From NCBI RefSeq assembly GCF_900090105.1, contig NZ_FMDM01000004.1:310001-374000 (forward strand): a stretch of DNA of 64,000 bases, read 5' to 3'. Positions 1 through 9,362 of this stretch are shown piece after piece. Numbering within the stretch: position 1 is the stretch's first letter; each line of letters begins with the position of its first letter. Source of the stretch: Micromonospora humi (lineage in GTDB: Bacteria > Actinomycetota > Actinomycetes > Mycobacteriales > Micromonosporaceae). Position numbers and translations under genes: made by a program. Under the pieces are notes generated by a model. The model was not told the origin of the DNA, ran no database searches, and saw nothing but the letters and a program-made list of their open reading frames with translations.

Positions 1-1355
1 CGGCGGGCCAGGTTGACGAACATGGTCGCGACGGACGCGCGGAGCGCGGCCTGCTCGGCCGCGGTCCGGACCGCTTCCAGGTGGACGGCGTTGAACGCCT
101 CGGTCACCTGGCCGAACTCGTCCTTGCTGCGCACCGGCAGCGGCTCGGCGATCTGGTTGGCGAGCTGCACCGGGGAGAGCTGGCCGGTCACCTGCGGGTC
201 GCGCAGTCGGGCCACCGCCTGCGGCAGGCCGTACTGGGCCACCGAGAGGGCGCCCTGGCGCAGGTCGCGCAGCGAGCGGGCCATCGAGCGGGCGACCAGG
301 TAGGCGAAGAGGATGGCCAGCAGCAGCATGGTGAGCAGCAGGCCGGTCGTGAGGAACACCTGGCGCTGGGTGTCCGAGCGCAGCTCGTCGGCCTGCCGGA
401 CCACGTTGCCGTCCAGCCGGGACTCGACCGTGCGGAGCAGCTTGGCGTTGCCGACCATGGCCTGGTCCCACTGGTCGGGACCGAACGGCGCGCCCCGCAT
501 GGAGCCGCTGTTGTTGGCCCGCATGAAGCCGGAGAGGTTCTCCGCCTTGCGCAGGTCGGGCCCCTCGACGGTCTGGTCGAAGAACTCGGAGTCGGCCGGG
601 GTGGCGACGGACCGGAAGGTCGCGAGTGCCTGGTCCAGGGCGGTGCCGCTGGCGATGAACTGCTCGCGCAGCGCGGGACTGTACTGCCCCTGGGTGAGCG
701 CCTGGTGCACGACCACCCGGCGCTGGGCCAGGTATTCCTTCTGCCGGGCCACCGCGGCGGCGGCACGCATCCGGTCGCTCAGGTCGTTGTCGCCGGCGAG
801 CTGGGTGGTCGAGTCGCGGATCGACAGGAGGTCTTCGATCAGGCTGTCGTACACCTTCTTGGCGTCGTCGATCTTCAGCTTGCCGTTCAGCACCTGGCTG
901 CGGGTGGCGGGCAGGTCCTTGAGCTGGTCGTCGATCTCGTTCAGCCGGACCTCGAAGTTGCGCGGCAGGTCGTTGAGCTCGCCGCGCTGCCGCGAGTAGG
1001 GCGCCTTCGCCTGGTCCACCCGCTGGTTGGCCCGGTTGAAGGCCTCCTGGTACTGCGCCCGGGTCTGGATCTCCTTGGCGCCGAGGAAGAGCACCGAGCC
1101 GGCCCGCTCGTCCTGCATCGTGTCGGCCAGGTCACCCGAGTAGCCGATCAGGCTGGCCAGGTCGCCGGCCCGGTTGGCACTGTTGAGTGTCTCCAGGTTC
1201 TCGACCAGACCGCTGGTGCCCACCACGACCGTGGCGATGGTCGGCACGATCATGATCAGACCGAGCTTGGACCAGATCGGCATGTCGCGCAGCCGGCTCG
1301 CCGGCCGGCTCAGCCGCGACAGGAAGGAGCCCGCCGTCGTTGGCCGTTTGCTCAC
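1..1355 (-). CDS. Nitrate/nitrite-sensing-type sensor histidine kinase, N-terminal part (runs off left edge)
   Basis: Membrane sensor kinase of which about 451 N-terminal residues are visible; the kinase core lies beyond the left edge. A hydrophobic segment at about residues 28-50 is followed by a long, charged, largely helical extracytoplasmic region (about 50-325) like the NIT nitrate/nitrite-sensing domain, a second membrane segment at about 330-355 and a HAMP linker. The last visible residues, MFVNLAR, match the motif that opens the dimerisation region in this actinobacterial kinase group. The start is GTG at 1355 behind a GAGGG ribosome site; the GTG six bases earlier meets a stop at once. 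In Streptomyces such kinases head conservons with roadblock, DUF742 and GTPase genes; whether that holds here cannot be seen. The true ligand is unknown. Confidence 0.85.
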   Translation of the reverse strand, partial: MSKRPTTAGSFLSRLSRPASRLRDMPIWSKLGLIMIVPTIATVVVGTSGLVENLETLNSANRAGDLASLIGYSGDLADTMQDERAGSVLFLGAKEIQTRAQYQEAFNRANQRVDQAKAPYSRQRGELNDLPRNFEVRLNEIDDQLKDLPATRSQVLNGKLKIDDAKKVYDSLIEDLLSIRDSTTQLAGDNDLSDRMRAAAAVARQKEYLAQRRVVVHQALTQGQYSPALREQFIASGTALDQALATFRSVATPADSEFFDQTVEGPDLRKAENLSGFMRANNSGSMRGAPFGPDQWDQAMVGNAKLLRTVESRLDGNVVRQADELRSDTQRQVFLTTGLLLTMLLLAILFAYLVARSMARSLRDLRQGALSVAQYGLPQAVARLRDPQVTGQLSPVQLANQIAEPLPVRSKDEFGQVTEAFNAVHLEAVRTAAEQAALRASVATMFVNLAR

Positions 1356-1547
1356 GTCACCGCCCTCGCAAAACCGCGTCCGACGTCACCTGAGGGCAAC
1401 GCCGAGCGACCGACCCGGCGGGTCGGACCTCCGAGATTCCATCACGCCGCCTCGCAAAGAGAAAGCCCAGGTTGTCCCTCGCCGGAGGTGTGATGAGATG
1501 TTGATGCAATTTGATAGCAATCCGTCTGGCCGGAGTCACTGAAGGTA

Positions 1548-2153
1548 ATGGAACATCCGCACCGCGTCGTCCTCCTCGCCGGACCCTCCGGCTCGGGAAA
1601 GTCGTACATAGCACAGCGAACCGGACTCCCGGTGTTGTGCCTGGACGACTTCTACAAGGACGGCGATGACCCTACGTGTCCCCGCCGAAACGGACAGGTC
1701 GACTGGGAGTCCCCCTCGTCCTGGGACGCGGACACGGCGGTGGAAACAATTGCCCGATTGGCCCGGGAGGGCAAGGCCGAAGTGCCGGTTTATGCGATCG
1801 GCGCGGACCGGAGGGTGGCCACCCGGCCATTCGACGTCGACGGATCGCCAATCTTCGTCGCCGAAGGGATCTTCGCCGCCGAGATCGTCGCCGAGTGCCG
1901 GCGCCGCGGCCTGCTCGCCGGGGCGTACGCGCTGCGCCGCCCGCGCGGCGCCACCTTCCTGCGCCGGCTCGCCCGCGACCTCGCCGAACAGCGCAAGGCG
2001 CCCCGGGTGCTCATCCGGCGCGGTCTCACCCTGCTGCGGGCCGAGCCGGCCGTGCTGCGCCGCCAGACCGGGCTGGGCGCCGAGGCCGCCCGGGCCGGCG
2101 AGGTGCTGCGCGGGGTGGCCGCCCTGCTCGCCGGCCACCCGCGCCGGCCGTGA
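1548..2153 (+). CDS. udk: Uridine kinase-like P-loop kinase
   Basis: Predicted cytosolic kinase phosphorylating uridine or cytidine in pyrimidine salvage. The 201-residue protein opens with VVLLAGPSGSGKS, a clean Walker A loop at about residues 6-18, followed by LDDFYKDGDDP, the substrate-binding acid motif of uridine/phosphoribulokinase-type enzymes, and FVAEGIFAAEI as the Walker B-like strand. Lid-type arginines (LRRPRGATFLRRLARD) follow. ATG at 1548 is preceded by a short GAAGG. The gene ends with TGA directly abutting the stop of the convergent adenosine deaminase, leaving no spacer. It fits the nucleoside-salvage theme of the first 15 kb. The family is secure; substrate preference is inferred. 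Confidence 0.85.
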   Translation: MEHPHRVVLLAGPSGSGKSYIAQRTGLPVLCLDDFYKDGDDPTCPRRNGQVDWESPSSWDADTAVETIARLAREGKAEVPVYAIGADRRVATRPFDVDGSPIFVAEGIFAAEIVAECRRRGLLAGAYALRRPRGATFLRRLARDLAEQRKAPRVLIRRGLTLLRAEPAVLRRQTGLGAEAARAGEVLRGVAALLAGHPRRP

Positions 2154-3230
2154 TCAGCCGATCAGCTTCGCGTACGCCGGTTTGATCACCTCGTCGATGA
2201 TCCGCAGGCGCTCGTCGAACGGGATGAAGGCGCTCTTCATCGCGTTGATGGTGAACCACTGGAGTTCCTTCCAGCCGTAGCCGAACGCCTCCACCAGCAA
2301 CGCCATCTCGCGCGACATCGAGGTGCCGCTCATCAGCCGGTTGTCGGTGTTCACCGTCACCCGGAAGCGCAGGTCGCGCAGCAGCCCGATCGGGTGGTCG
2401 GCGATCGACGCCGCCGCGCCGGTCTGCACGTTCGACGACGGGCACAGCTCCAGCGGGATGCGCTTGTCCCGCACGTACGCGGCCAGCCGGCCCAGCGCGG
2501 GCGGGTTGCCCGGGGTGATGTCGTCGACGATCCGGACGCCGTGACCCAGCCGGTCCGCGCCGCACCACTGGATCGCCTGCCAGATCGACGGCAGCCCGAA
2601 CGCCTCGCCGGCGTGGATGGTGAAGTGGAAGTTCTCCCGCTGGAGGTATTCGAACGCGTCCAGGTGCCGGGTGGGCGGGAAGCCCGCCTCCGCGCCGGCG
2701 ATGTCGAAGCCGACCACCCCGGTGTCCCGGTGCCGCACCGCCAGCTCGGCGATCTCCTGCGAACGGGCGGCGTGCCGCATCGCGGTGAGCAGGGTGCCGA
2801 TCCGGATCGGCGTGCCCGCCTCGCCGGCCAGCGCGCTGCCCTCCCGGAACCCGGTGACCACCGCCTCGACCACCTCGTCCAGGGTCAGGTTCCGCTCCAG
2901 GTGCTGCTCGGGCGCGAACCGGACCTCGGCGTAGACGACGCCGTCGGCGGCCAGGTCCAGCGCGCACTCGCGGGCGACCCGGCGCAACGCGCTCGCGGTC
3001 TGCATCACCGCCACGGTGTGCGCGAACGTCTCCAGGTAGCGCTCCAGCGAACCGGAGTTCGCCGCCTCGGCGAACCAGCGGCCGAGCGCGTCCGGGTCGG
3101 TGGTGGGCAGTTCGTGGCCGGCCTCGGCGGCCAGCTCGACGATCGTCGCGGGCCGCAGGCCGCCGTCGAGGTGATCGTGCAGCAGCGCCTTCGGGACCTT
3201 GACGATGTCCTCGTACGAGATTGCGACCAT
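2154..3230 (-). CDS. add: Adenosine deaminase
   Basis: Zinc amidohydrolase converting adenosine (and deoxyadenosine) to inosine in purine salvage. The 358 residues have the usual family length. [14 protein letters not shown] near residue 14 supplies the two N-terminal zinc histidines (HxH), [13 protein letters not shown] is the third metal histidine with its catalytic glutamate, RLGHGVRI carries the catalytic histidine, and [10 protein letters not shown] holds the conserved metal aspartate region. ATG at 3230 lies six bases after TAGGGT (complement of 3237-3242), so the message is probably leaderless. It may be transcribed alone, since the next upstream gene on this strand ends 47 bases earlier. 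Confidence 0.95.
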   Translation of the reverse strand: MVAISYEDIVKVPKALLHDHLDGGLRPATIVELAAEAGHELPTTDPDALGRWFAEAANSGSLERYLETFAHTVAVMQTASALRRVARECALDLAADGVVYAEVRFAPEQHLERNLTLDEVVEAVVTGFREGSALAGEAGTPIRIGTLLTAMRHAARSQEIAELAVRHRDTGVVGFDIAGAEAGFPPTRHLDAFEYLQRENFHFTIHAGEAFGLPSIWQAIQWCGADRLGHGVRIVDDITPGNPPALGRLAAYVRDKRIPLELCPSSNVQTGAAASIADHPIGLLRDLRFRVTVNTDNRLMSGTSMSREMALLVEAFGYGWKELQWFTINAMKSAFIPFDERLRIIDEVIKPAYAKLIG

Positions 3231-3277
3231 GCCCAGACCCTAGTCACCGGCGGTGCCGGCCGGGCAGCGGACCGGCG

Positions 3278-4343
<1,066 letters not shown>

Positions 4344-4356
<13 letters not shown>

Positions 4357-4970
4357 GGTGAGGTCACTCCGGTGGCGGTGGCGGCCGGGGCCGGCACGGT
4401 GAGTCGGGGAACGAGCCAGGCGACGATCGGCCCGATGCCGATCGCGTAGAGCAGGGTGCCGGGGCCGACGGCCCCGCCGAGCAGCCAACCGACCGCGAGC
4501 ACGGTCAGCTCGATACCGGTGCGCGCCGGGCCGAGCGGAAGGCCGCGGGCGGCCAGACCGGTCATCAGCCCGTCCCGCGGACCCGGGCCGAGCCGGGCGC
4601 CCAGGTAGAGCGCGGTGGCGAGACCGTTGAGCAGGACGCCGACGCCCAGCAGGCCGATCCGAGCGGCGAGCGGGTCGACCGGCGGCATCAGGGCCAGCGT
4701 CGCGTCGAGGGCGAACCCGACCAGCGCCACGTTCGCCACCGTGCCGACCCCGGGCCGCTGGCGCAACGGGACCCACAGCAGCAGCACCAGCAACGCCACG
4801 CCGTTGACCAGCAGGCCCATCGGCAGGCCGGTGCGGGCGGCGAGGCCCTGGTGCAGCACGTCCCAGGAGGCGAGCCCGAGGTCGGCGCGGACCATCAGCG
4901 CGACGCTCACCCCGAACAGGGCCAGGCCGGCGAGGAGCCGGACCACGCGGGCCGGCAGTTTGGTTGACAT
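4344..4970 (-). CDS. YczE/YitT-like integral membrane protein
   Basis: Membrane protein of 208 residues with about five hydrophobic segments and few charged loops. MVRADLGLASWDVLHQGLA after the first segment and GARLGPGPRDGLMTGLAARG in the middle are characteristic of the YczE/YyaS/YitT family, whose biochemical role is poorly known. It heads a three-gene operon with the FMN reductase and PPOX-type genes. ATG at 4970 lies six bases after TAGCTT (-10, complement of 4977-4982), which is 18 bases from a consensus TTGACA (-35, complement of 5001-5006), so the transcript is probably leaderless. One operator copy overlaps the start codon and the other covers the -35 box. Confidence 0.85.
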
Positions 4971-5021
4971 GTCATCAAGCTAGGTGGCGAGTTGGTGACA
5001 TGTCAACCACCTGGTTAGGAT
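4961..5021. promoter_or_regulatory. Divergent promoter with paired 14-base operator (MarR site)
   Basis: TGGTTGACATGTCA at 4961-4974 and its exact reverse complement TGACATGTCAACCA at 4996-5009 each contain the perfect palindrome TGACATGTCA, with centres 31 bases (three helical turns) apart. The right copy contains the TTGACA -35 box of the minus-strand operon and the left copy covers that operon's start codon. On the plus strand TAGGAT at 5016-5021 sits six bases before the marR ATG. The geometry predicts repression of both directions by the MarR protein encoded at 5028; that binding is inferred. Confidence 0.8.
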
Positions 5022-5027
5022 CGGGGC

Positions 5028-5501
5028 ATGGACGGACCGCGCTGGCTGGACGAGCGGGAGGACCGCGCGTGGCGCGGCTACCGGCGGATGCGCCGCCTGC
5101 TCGACCTGGAGCTGGCCCGCGAGCTGATGCAGGACGCCGGCCTCTCCGAGCCGGACTACGACGTCCTCAGCGACCTCTCCGAGACACCGGACCAGCGGTT
5201 GCGGCTCAGCGAGCTGGCCGATCGCATGCTCTGGTCCCGCAGCCGGCTCTCCCACCACATCTCCCGGATGCAGCAGCGCGGCCTGGTCACCCGGGAGGAG
5301 TGTGCCACCGACGGCCGCGGTTCGATCGTCGCGCTCACCCCGGCCGGCCGGCGGGCCGTCGAGAGCGCCGCACCCGGGCACGTGGCCGCCGTCCGGCGGC
5401 ACCTGATCGACCTGCTCACCCCGACGGAGCTGGCGGCGCTCGGCACGCTGAGCCGGCGGGTCGTCGACCACCTCACCGACCGCACGGAAGCGGCGGGCTG
5501 A
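5028..5501 (+). CDS. MarR-family transcriptional regulator
   Basis: Winged-helix repressor of 157 residues. A helical N-terminal dimerisation segment (to about residue 45) leads into LSDLSETPDQRLRLSELADR, the recognition region MLWSRSRLSHHISRMQQRGL and the wing VTREECATDGRGSIVALTPAG, all typical of MarR proteins. It lies divergent from the YczE-like operon with a paired palindromic operator between them, and is followed after three bases by the RlmA-type methyltransferase gene, so it probably controls itself, the methyltransferase and the divergent operon. The ATG six bases after TAGGAT suggests a leaderless transcript. The inducer is unknown; phenolic or antibiotic ligands are typical of the family. 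Confidence 0.92.
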   Translation: MDGPRWLDEREDRAWRGYRRMRRLLDLELARELMQDAGLSEPDYDVLSDLSETPDQRLRLSELADRMLWSRSRLSHHISRMQQRGLVTREECATDGRGSIVALTPAGRRAVESAAPGHVAAVRRHLIDLLTPTELAALGTLSRRVVDHLTDRTEAAG

Positions 5502-5504
5502 CGC

Positions 5505-6356
5505 GTGGACCCCCGCATCCTGGCCCGGCTGCGCTGCCCGGTCTGCGGCGAGCCGCTGGCCGAGGCCACCGCCGGCACCACCCGCGCGCTGCGCTGCCCG
5601 CGCGGGCACAGCTTCGACACCGCCCGGCAGGGATACGTCAACCTGCTCGCCGGCCGGGCCCCGCACGCCGGGGACAGCGCGGAGATGGTGGCCGCCCGGG
5701 CCGGCTTCCTGGCCGCCGGCCACTACGACACGCTGGCCGCCGCGCTGGCCGCCGCCGCGAGCCGGATCGCGCCCGGGGATCCGTACCCCCTGGTGGTGGA
5801 GCCCGGCGCCGGGACCGGCCACTACCTCGCCGCGGTGCTGGCGGCGCTGCCGGACGCCGCCGGCCTGGCCCTGGACGTCTCCAAGCCGGCGCTGCGCCGC
5901 GCCGCCCGCGCCCACCCGCGCGCCGCCGCCGCGCTCGCCGACACCTGGCAGCGGCTGCCGCTGGCCGACCGGTCCGTGCGCGTGCTGCTGAACGTCTTCG
6001 CGCCCCGCAACGGCCCGGAGTTCCACCGGGTGCTTGACCCGGCCGGCGCGCTGCTGGTGGTCACCCCGACGACCGACCACCTCGGCGAGCTGGTCGAGGC
6101 GCTGGACCTGTTGCGGGTGGACCCGGCCAAGGCCGACCGGGTCGCCGACAGCCTGGGCGCCCACTTCGTCGAGGAATCCGCCACCGCGCACCGGTCCCGG
6201 CTGTCGTTGACCCGTGCCGAGGTCGGCACGCTGGTCGGGATGGGCCCCAGCGCCTGGCACGCGGACCCGCAGCGACTCGCCGCGCGGATCGCCGCGCTGC
6301 CCGAGCCCACCCCCGTCACGCTCGCCGTCCGGCTCGGCACGCACCGACCGCGCTAG
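5505..6356 (+). CDS. rlmA: RlmA-type 23S rRNA (guanine-N1) methyltransferase
   Basis: SAM-dependent methyltransferase of 283 residues. The N-terminus has the zinc-finger pattern CPVCGEPL then LRCPRGHSFD (Cys3-His type) that defines RlmA(I)/RlmA(II)/TlrB proteins, followed by RQGYVNLL. VVEPGAGTGHYLAAVL is the SAM-binding motif I, and LLNVFAPRNGPEFHRVL is the acidic/catalytic strand region of the family. These enzymes modify G745 or G748 in domain II of 23S rRNA; the G748 enzyme TlrB contributes to tylosin-type macrolide resistance. It starts with GTG three bases after the marR stop, so it is cotranscribed with a ligand-type regulator, which is unusual for a constitutive rRNA enzyme. Its stop overlaps the convergent DUF4272 stop in CTAG. 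Confidence 0.88.
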   Translation: MDPRILARLRCPVCGEPLAEATAGTTRALRCPRGHSFDTARQGYVNLLAGRAPHAGDSAEMVAARAGFLAAGHYDTLAAALAAAASRIAPGDPYPLVVEPGAGTGHYLAAVLAALPDAAGLALDVSKPALRRAARAHPRAAAALADTWQRLPLADRSVRVLLNVFAPRNGPEFHRVLDPAGALLVVTPTTDHLGELVEALDLLRVDPAKADRVADSLGAHFVEESATAHRSRLSLTRAEVGTLVGMGPSAWHADPQRLAARIAALPEPTPVTLAVRLGTHRPR

Positions 6357-7033
6357 GTGGAGAGGTCGACCTCTTCCCAGCCCGGCGGCTCGTCGTGGTA
6401 CGGCCCGCGCAGCACCACCGCCCACTCCAGCGCCCACCGGCGCTGCCCGATCGCGTTCGCGTCCACCAGCCCGGGCAGCGCCTGCCCGGCCCGCTCGGTC
6501 TCCAGGTAGGCCCAGTCCAGGCAGTAGTGCAGGTCGAGCAGCGCGGCCGCGTCGGCGGGATGCTGCGGGGCGGCCAGGATGCGCGCCCGCCACTGCGGGA
6601 ACGTCTCCCCCGTGACCAGGTTCGGCATCCGCTCGACCAGCCGCTCGTCCACCGGCACGGTCGGGTCCAGCTGCTTGCTCAGGCCGAGCACCCAGGCCAG
6701 CGAGAACAGTGCGTCGTGGTGCAGCACGAACGACCGGTGGTCGCCCCGGCCGCCCATCACGAACTGCCACTCCGGCGGCGTCAGCATCTCCACCAGGTGC
6801 GACTCCAGCAGCCAGCTCATCGCGGCTTGCGGCGGCATGCCGAAGCAGCGGGCCAGGATCAGGTGCAGCACCGCGATCCGCGCCTCGATCTCCGGCGTGG
6901 CACGCAGCTCGATCTCGTCGCCCGGCTCCCAGACCAGCGGGAACTGCGGCGGCGGCAGCGGAAGACCCAGCCGGGACAGCTCGTCGAGACTCGCCTCACG
7001 GACGGCCCGGGGGTCGGGAGCGGATACGCGCAA
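6353..7033 (-). CDS. DUF4272 domain-containing protein
   Basis: Soluble protein of about 226 residues of unknown function. RREASLDEL-like opening, the segment RIAVLHLILARCFGMPPQAA, SWLLESHLVEMLTPPEWQFV and the tryptophan-rich WVLGLSKQLDP and LDLHYCLDWAYLE blocks are typical of DUF4272 proteins, which are annotated widely in bacteria without a proven role. The apparent start is TTG at 7033, close behind a GAGG; I see no in-frame ATG or GTG nearby, so the start is uncertain by a few residues. It converges with rlmA with overlapping stops and has its own 99-base upstream gap. Confidence 0.75.
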   Translation of the reverse strand: MRVSAPDPRAVREASLDELSRLGLPLPPPQFPLVWEPGDEIELRATPEIEARIAVLHLILARCFGMPPQAAMSWLLESHLVEMLTPPEWQFVMGGRGDHRSFVLHHDALFSLAWVLGLSKQLDPTVPVDERLVERMPNLVTGETFPQWRARILAAPQHPADAAALLDLHYCLDWAYLETERAGQALPGLVDANAIGQRRWALEWAVVLRGPYHDEPPGWEEVDLST

Positions 7034-7132
7034 CGCCTCAGTCCCTGTCTGCTCGCCTCGGCTCGATGCCGGTCGGTCCCCCTGGCCTGCGAGGATAGCG
7101 GTTCCGGCCGGGCCGGCACCATGGCCCGCCGG

Positions 7133-8413
7133 TCAGCCGATCCGTTCGATCACCAGCGGCGTCGTGGCCGGGGCCGCCGGCGCCACCCGGATCGCGTCGC
7201 GTGCCTGCGCCAACGCGGCCGGGATCCGCTCGGCGTGCTCGGCGCGCAGCTCGAACAGCGGGTCGCCGACCTGCACCGGGTCGCCGGGGCGCTTGTGCAG
7301 CACCACACCGGCCGGGACGCTGACCGGGTCCTCCTTGCGGGCCCGGCCGGCGCCGAGGCGCCAGGCGGCCACCCCGATCGCGTACGCGTCCACCTCGGCC
7401 ACCCAGCCGTCCTCGGCCGCGGTGACCAGCTCGACCTCGTTCGCGGTGGGCATCGGGGCATCCGGGTCACCACCCTGCGCCCGGATCATCGCGCGCCACG
7501 AGTCCATGGCCCGCCCGTCGCGCAACGCGGCGGCCGGGTCGGCGTCCGGCAGGCCGGCCGCGTCGAGCATCTCCCGGGCCAGCGCCAGCGTCAGCTCCAC
7601 CACGTCGGCCGGGCCGCCACCGGCCAGCACCTCCACCGACTCGGTCACCTCGACCGCGTTGCCGACGGCCCGGCCGAGCGGGGTGGACATGTCGGTGAGC
7701 AGGGCGACCGTCCGCACCCCGTGCGCGCCGCCCAGCTCGACCATGGTGCGGGCCAGCTCGCGGGCGTCGTCGACGTTCTTCATGAACGCGCCGGAGCCGA
7801 CCTTCACGTCGAGCACCAGCGCCCCGGTCCCCTCGGCGATCTTCTTGCTCATGATCGAGCTGGCGATCAGCGGGATGGCCTCGACGGTGCCGGTGACGTC
7901 GCGCAGCGCGTACAGCTTGCGGTCGGCCGGGGCGAGCCCGTCACCGGCCGCGCAGATCACCGCGCCGACGTCGCGGAGCTGGGCGATGAACTCGTCGTTG
8001 CTCAGCGCCGCCCGCCAGCCCGGGATCGACTCCAGCTTGTCCAGGGTGCCGCCGGTGTGGCCGAGGCCCCGGCCGGAGAGCTGCGGGACGGCCGCGCCGC
8101 ACGCGGCGACCAGCGGGGTCAGCGGCAGGGTGATCTTGTCGCCGACGCCGCCGGTGGAGTGCTTGTCCACGGTCGGCCGGGCCACCGGCGACAGGTCCAG
8201 CCGCTCACCGCTGGCGATCATCGCGGCGGTCCACCGGGCGATCTCCGGGCCGGTCATGCCGCGCAGCAGGATCGCCATGGCCAGCGCCGACATCTGCTCG
8301 TCGGCCACCAACCCCTTGGTGTACGCGTCGACCACCCAGTCGATCTGCCCGTCGCTCAGCACACCCCCGTCCCGCTTCGCCCGAATGACATCAACCGCCG
8401 CAAAAGCACTCAC
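7133..8413 (-). CDS. deoA: Thymidine phosphorylase
   Basis: Cleaves thymidine (and deoxyuridine) with phosphate to the base and deoxyribose-1-phosphate. The 426 residues show KRDGGVLSDGQIDWVVDAY at the N-terminus, the phosphate-binding VDKHSTGGVGDKITLPLTPL at about residues 80-100, and LSGRGLGHTGGTLDKLESIP, which together form the nucleoside-phosphorylase II active site; SSIMSKKIAEG and KVGSGAFMKN complete it. The start is taken as GTG at 8413 (VSAFAAVDVIRAK), matching the usual family N-terminus; a TTG at 8425 is the alternative. It lies last in the order importer, cytidine deaminase, deoA and can catabolise deoxynucleosides brought in by that importer. Confidence 0.95.
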   Translation of the reverse strand: MSAFAAVDVIRAKRDGGVLSDGQIDWVVDAYTKGLVADEQMSALAMAILLRGMTGPEIARWTAAMIASGERLDLSPVARPTVDKHSTGGVGDKITLPLTPLVAACGAAVPQLSGRGLGHTGGTLDKLESIPGWRAALSNDEFIAQLRDVGAVICAAGDGLAPADRKLYALRDVTGTVEAIPLIASSIMSKKIAEGTGALVLDVKVGSGAFMKNVDDARELARTMVELGGAHGVRTVALLTDMSTPLGRAVGNAVEVTESVEVLAGGGPADVVELTLALAREMLDAAGLPDADPAAALRDGRAMDSWRAMIRAQGGDPDAPMPTANEVELVTAAEDGWVAEVDAYAIGVAAWRLGAGRARKEDPVSVPAGVVLHKRPGDPVQVGDPLFELRAEHAERIPAALAQARDAIRVAPAAPATTPLVIERIG

Positions 8414-8472
8414 CACAAGATCCAATCAGTAATAGCGCGTGGTCCACCCGACCCGCGACCGGTGACCGACGA

Positions 8473-8546
8473 GGAATCGGGCCGACCGTGACCGGCGGAG
8501 GGATCAAGCCTGACCGCCCGGAGCCGGGCACGGTCGGCCCGATTCC
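8473..8546. repeat. Perfect 18-base inverted repeat between cdd and deoA
   Basis: The arm GGAATCGGGCCGACCGTG at 8473-8490 is the exact reverse complement of 8529-8546, with a 38-base GC-rich spacer. In the minus-strand transcript this would form a strong hairpin just after the cytidine deaminase stop and before deoA. It could attenuate or stabilise the message; there is no T-tract, so a classical terminator is less likely. Confidence 0.85.
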
Positions 8547-8552
8547 CCCACC

Positions 8553-9257
8553 TCAACCACCCCACCGCTGAGGAATCTCCGACGGAGGCTCCCCCTCACC
8601 CGCCCAGAAGATCGCGCCCGACGCGTCCACCACGACCACGCGCGGCGTCCGCGCCATCCCCCACTCGAGGGCCCCGTCGGGATCGTCCCAGCTCGGGCCC
8701 TCCTCCAGCACGCCGGTCTCGGCGCCCTCGGTGTCGCCGGCCGACCGCTCCCAGTAGGCCGTCCAGACCTGCTGCCCGTCCGAGAGATCCGGGTGCACGA
8801 AGACGGTGCCCCGCCCCCGCCAGGCGGCCAGCCGGTCCGGCACCACGGGCACCGGGTGCTCGCCGGTCACCGCCTCGATGTCGGCCACGTCGAACGCGTG
8901 CGGCAGCAGCTCGGCCATCCGCAGCGGCCCGCCGTTGGCCTCGATCAGGCACTCCGGGCCGCCCTGCTCCCAGAGCAGCTGCCGGCACCGGCCGCACGGC
9001 ATCAGCGGCTGGCCGGTCGCGTCGACGCAGGACAGCGCCACGATCCGGCCACCACCGGTGGCGTGCAGCGAGGAGACCACGCCGCACTCGGCGCAGAGCA
9101 CCACGCCGTACGCGGCGTTCTCCACGTTGCAGCCGACCACCACACGGCCGTCGTCGACCAGGGCGGCGGCCCCGACCGGGAACTTCGAGTACGGCACGTA
9201 GGCGTGCCGCATGACCTCGGTGGCGGCGGCCCGCAGCCGCTCCCAGTCGATCTCCAT
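8553..9257 (-). CDS. cdd: Cytidine deaminase with about 105-residue C-terminal extension
   Basis: Zinc hydrolase deaminating cytidine and deoxycytidine. Residues 1-128 form a normal short cytidine deaminase: PYSKFPVGAAAL, CNVENAAYG (43-51), the zinc/proton-shuttle CAEC (55-58) and PCGRCRQLL (87-95). A further roughly 105 residues follow, including WRGRGTVFVHPDLSDGQQVW and TPRVVVVDASGAIFWAGEGE, which I do not recognise; the single-domain family normally ends near residue 130. ATG at 9257 is chosen because GGGAG lies five bases upstream; an ATG at 9269 is the alternative. The gene follows the nucleoside permease genes and precedes deoA, linking uptake to pyrimidine salvage. Confidence 0.9.
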   Translation of the reverse strand: MEIDWERLRAAATEVMRHAYVPYSKFPVGAAALVDDGRVVVGCNVENAAYGVVLCAECGVVSSLHATGGGRIVALSCVDATGQPLMPCGRCRQLLWEQGGPECLIEANGGPLRMAELLPHAFDVADIEAVTGEHPVPVVPDRLAAWRGRGTVFVHPDLSDGQQVWTAYWERSAGDTEGAETGVLEEGPSWDDPDGALEWGMARTPRVVVVDASGAIFWAGEGEPPSEIPQRWGG

Positions 9258-9316
9258 CACGACTCCCATTCTGCCCAATTCACGCCGATCGGTCGCGGGC
9301 GCGTCCGGAGACGACG

Positions 9317-9345
9317 GTGCCCGGCGGGTCGTCCCCGCCGGGCAC
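9317..9345 (-). terminator. Intercistronic hairpin after the nucleoside permease
   Basis: GTGCCCGGCGGG (9317-9328) pairs perfectly with CCCGCCGGGCAC (9334-9345) over a five-base loop. It lies 17 bases downstream of the permease stop and before cdd, with no T-run. It may end part of the importer transcripts or set a polarity step between importer and salvage genes. Confidence 0.6.
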
Positions 9346-9362
9346 GGTGCGTCGCGCGACAA

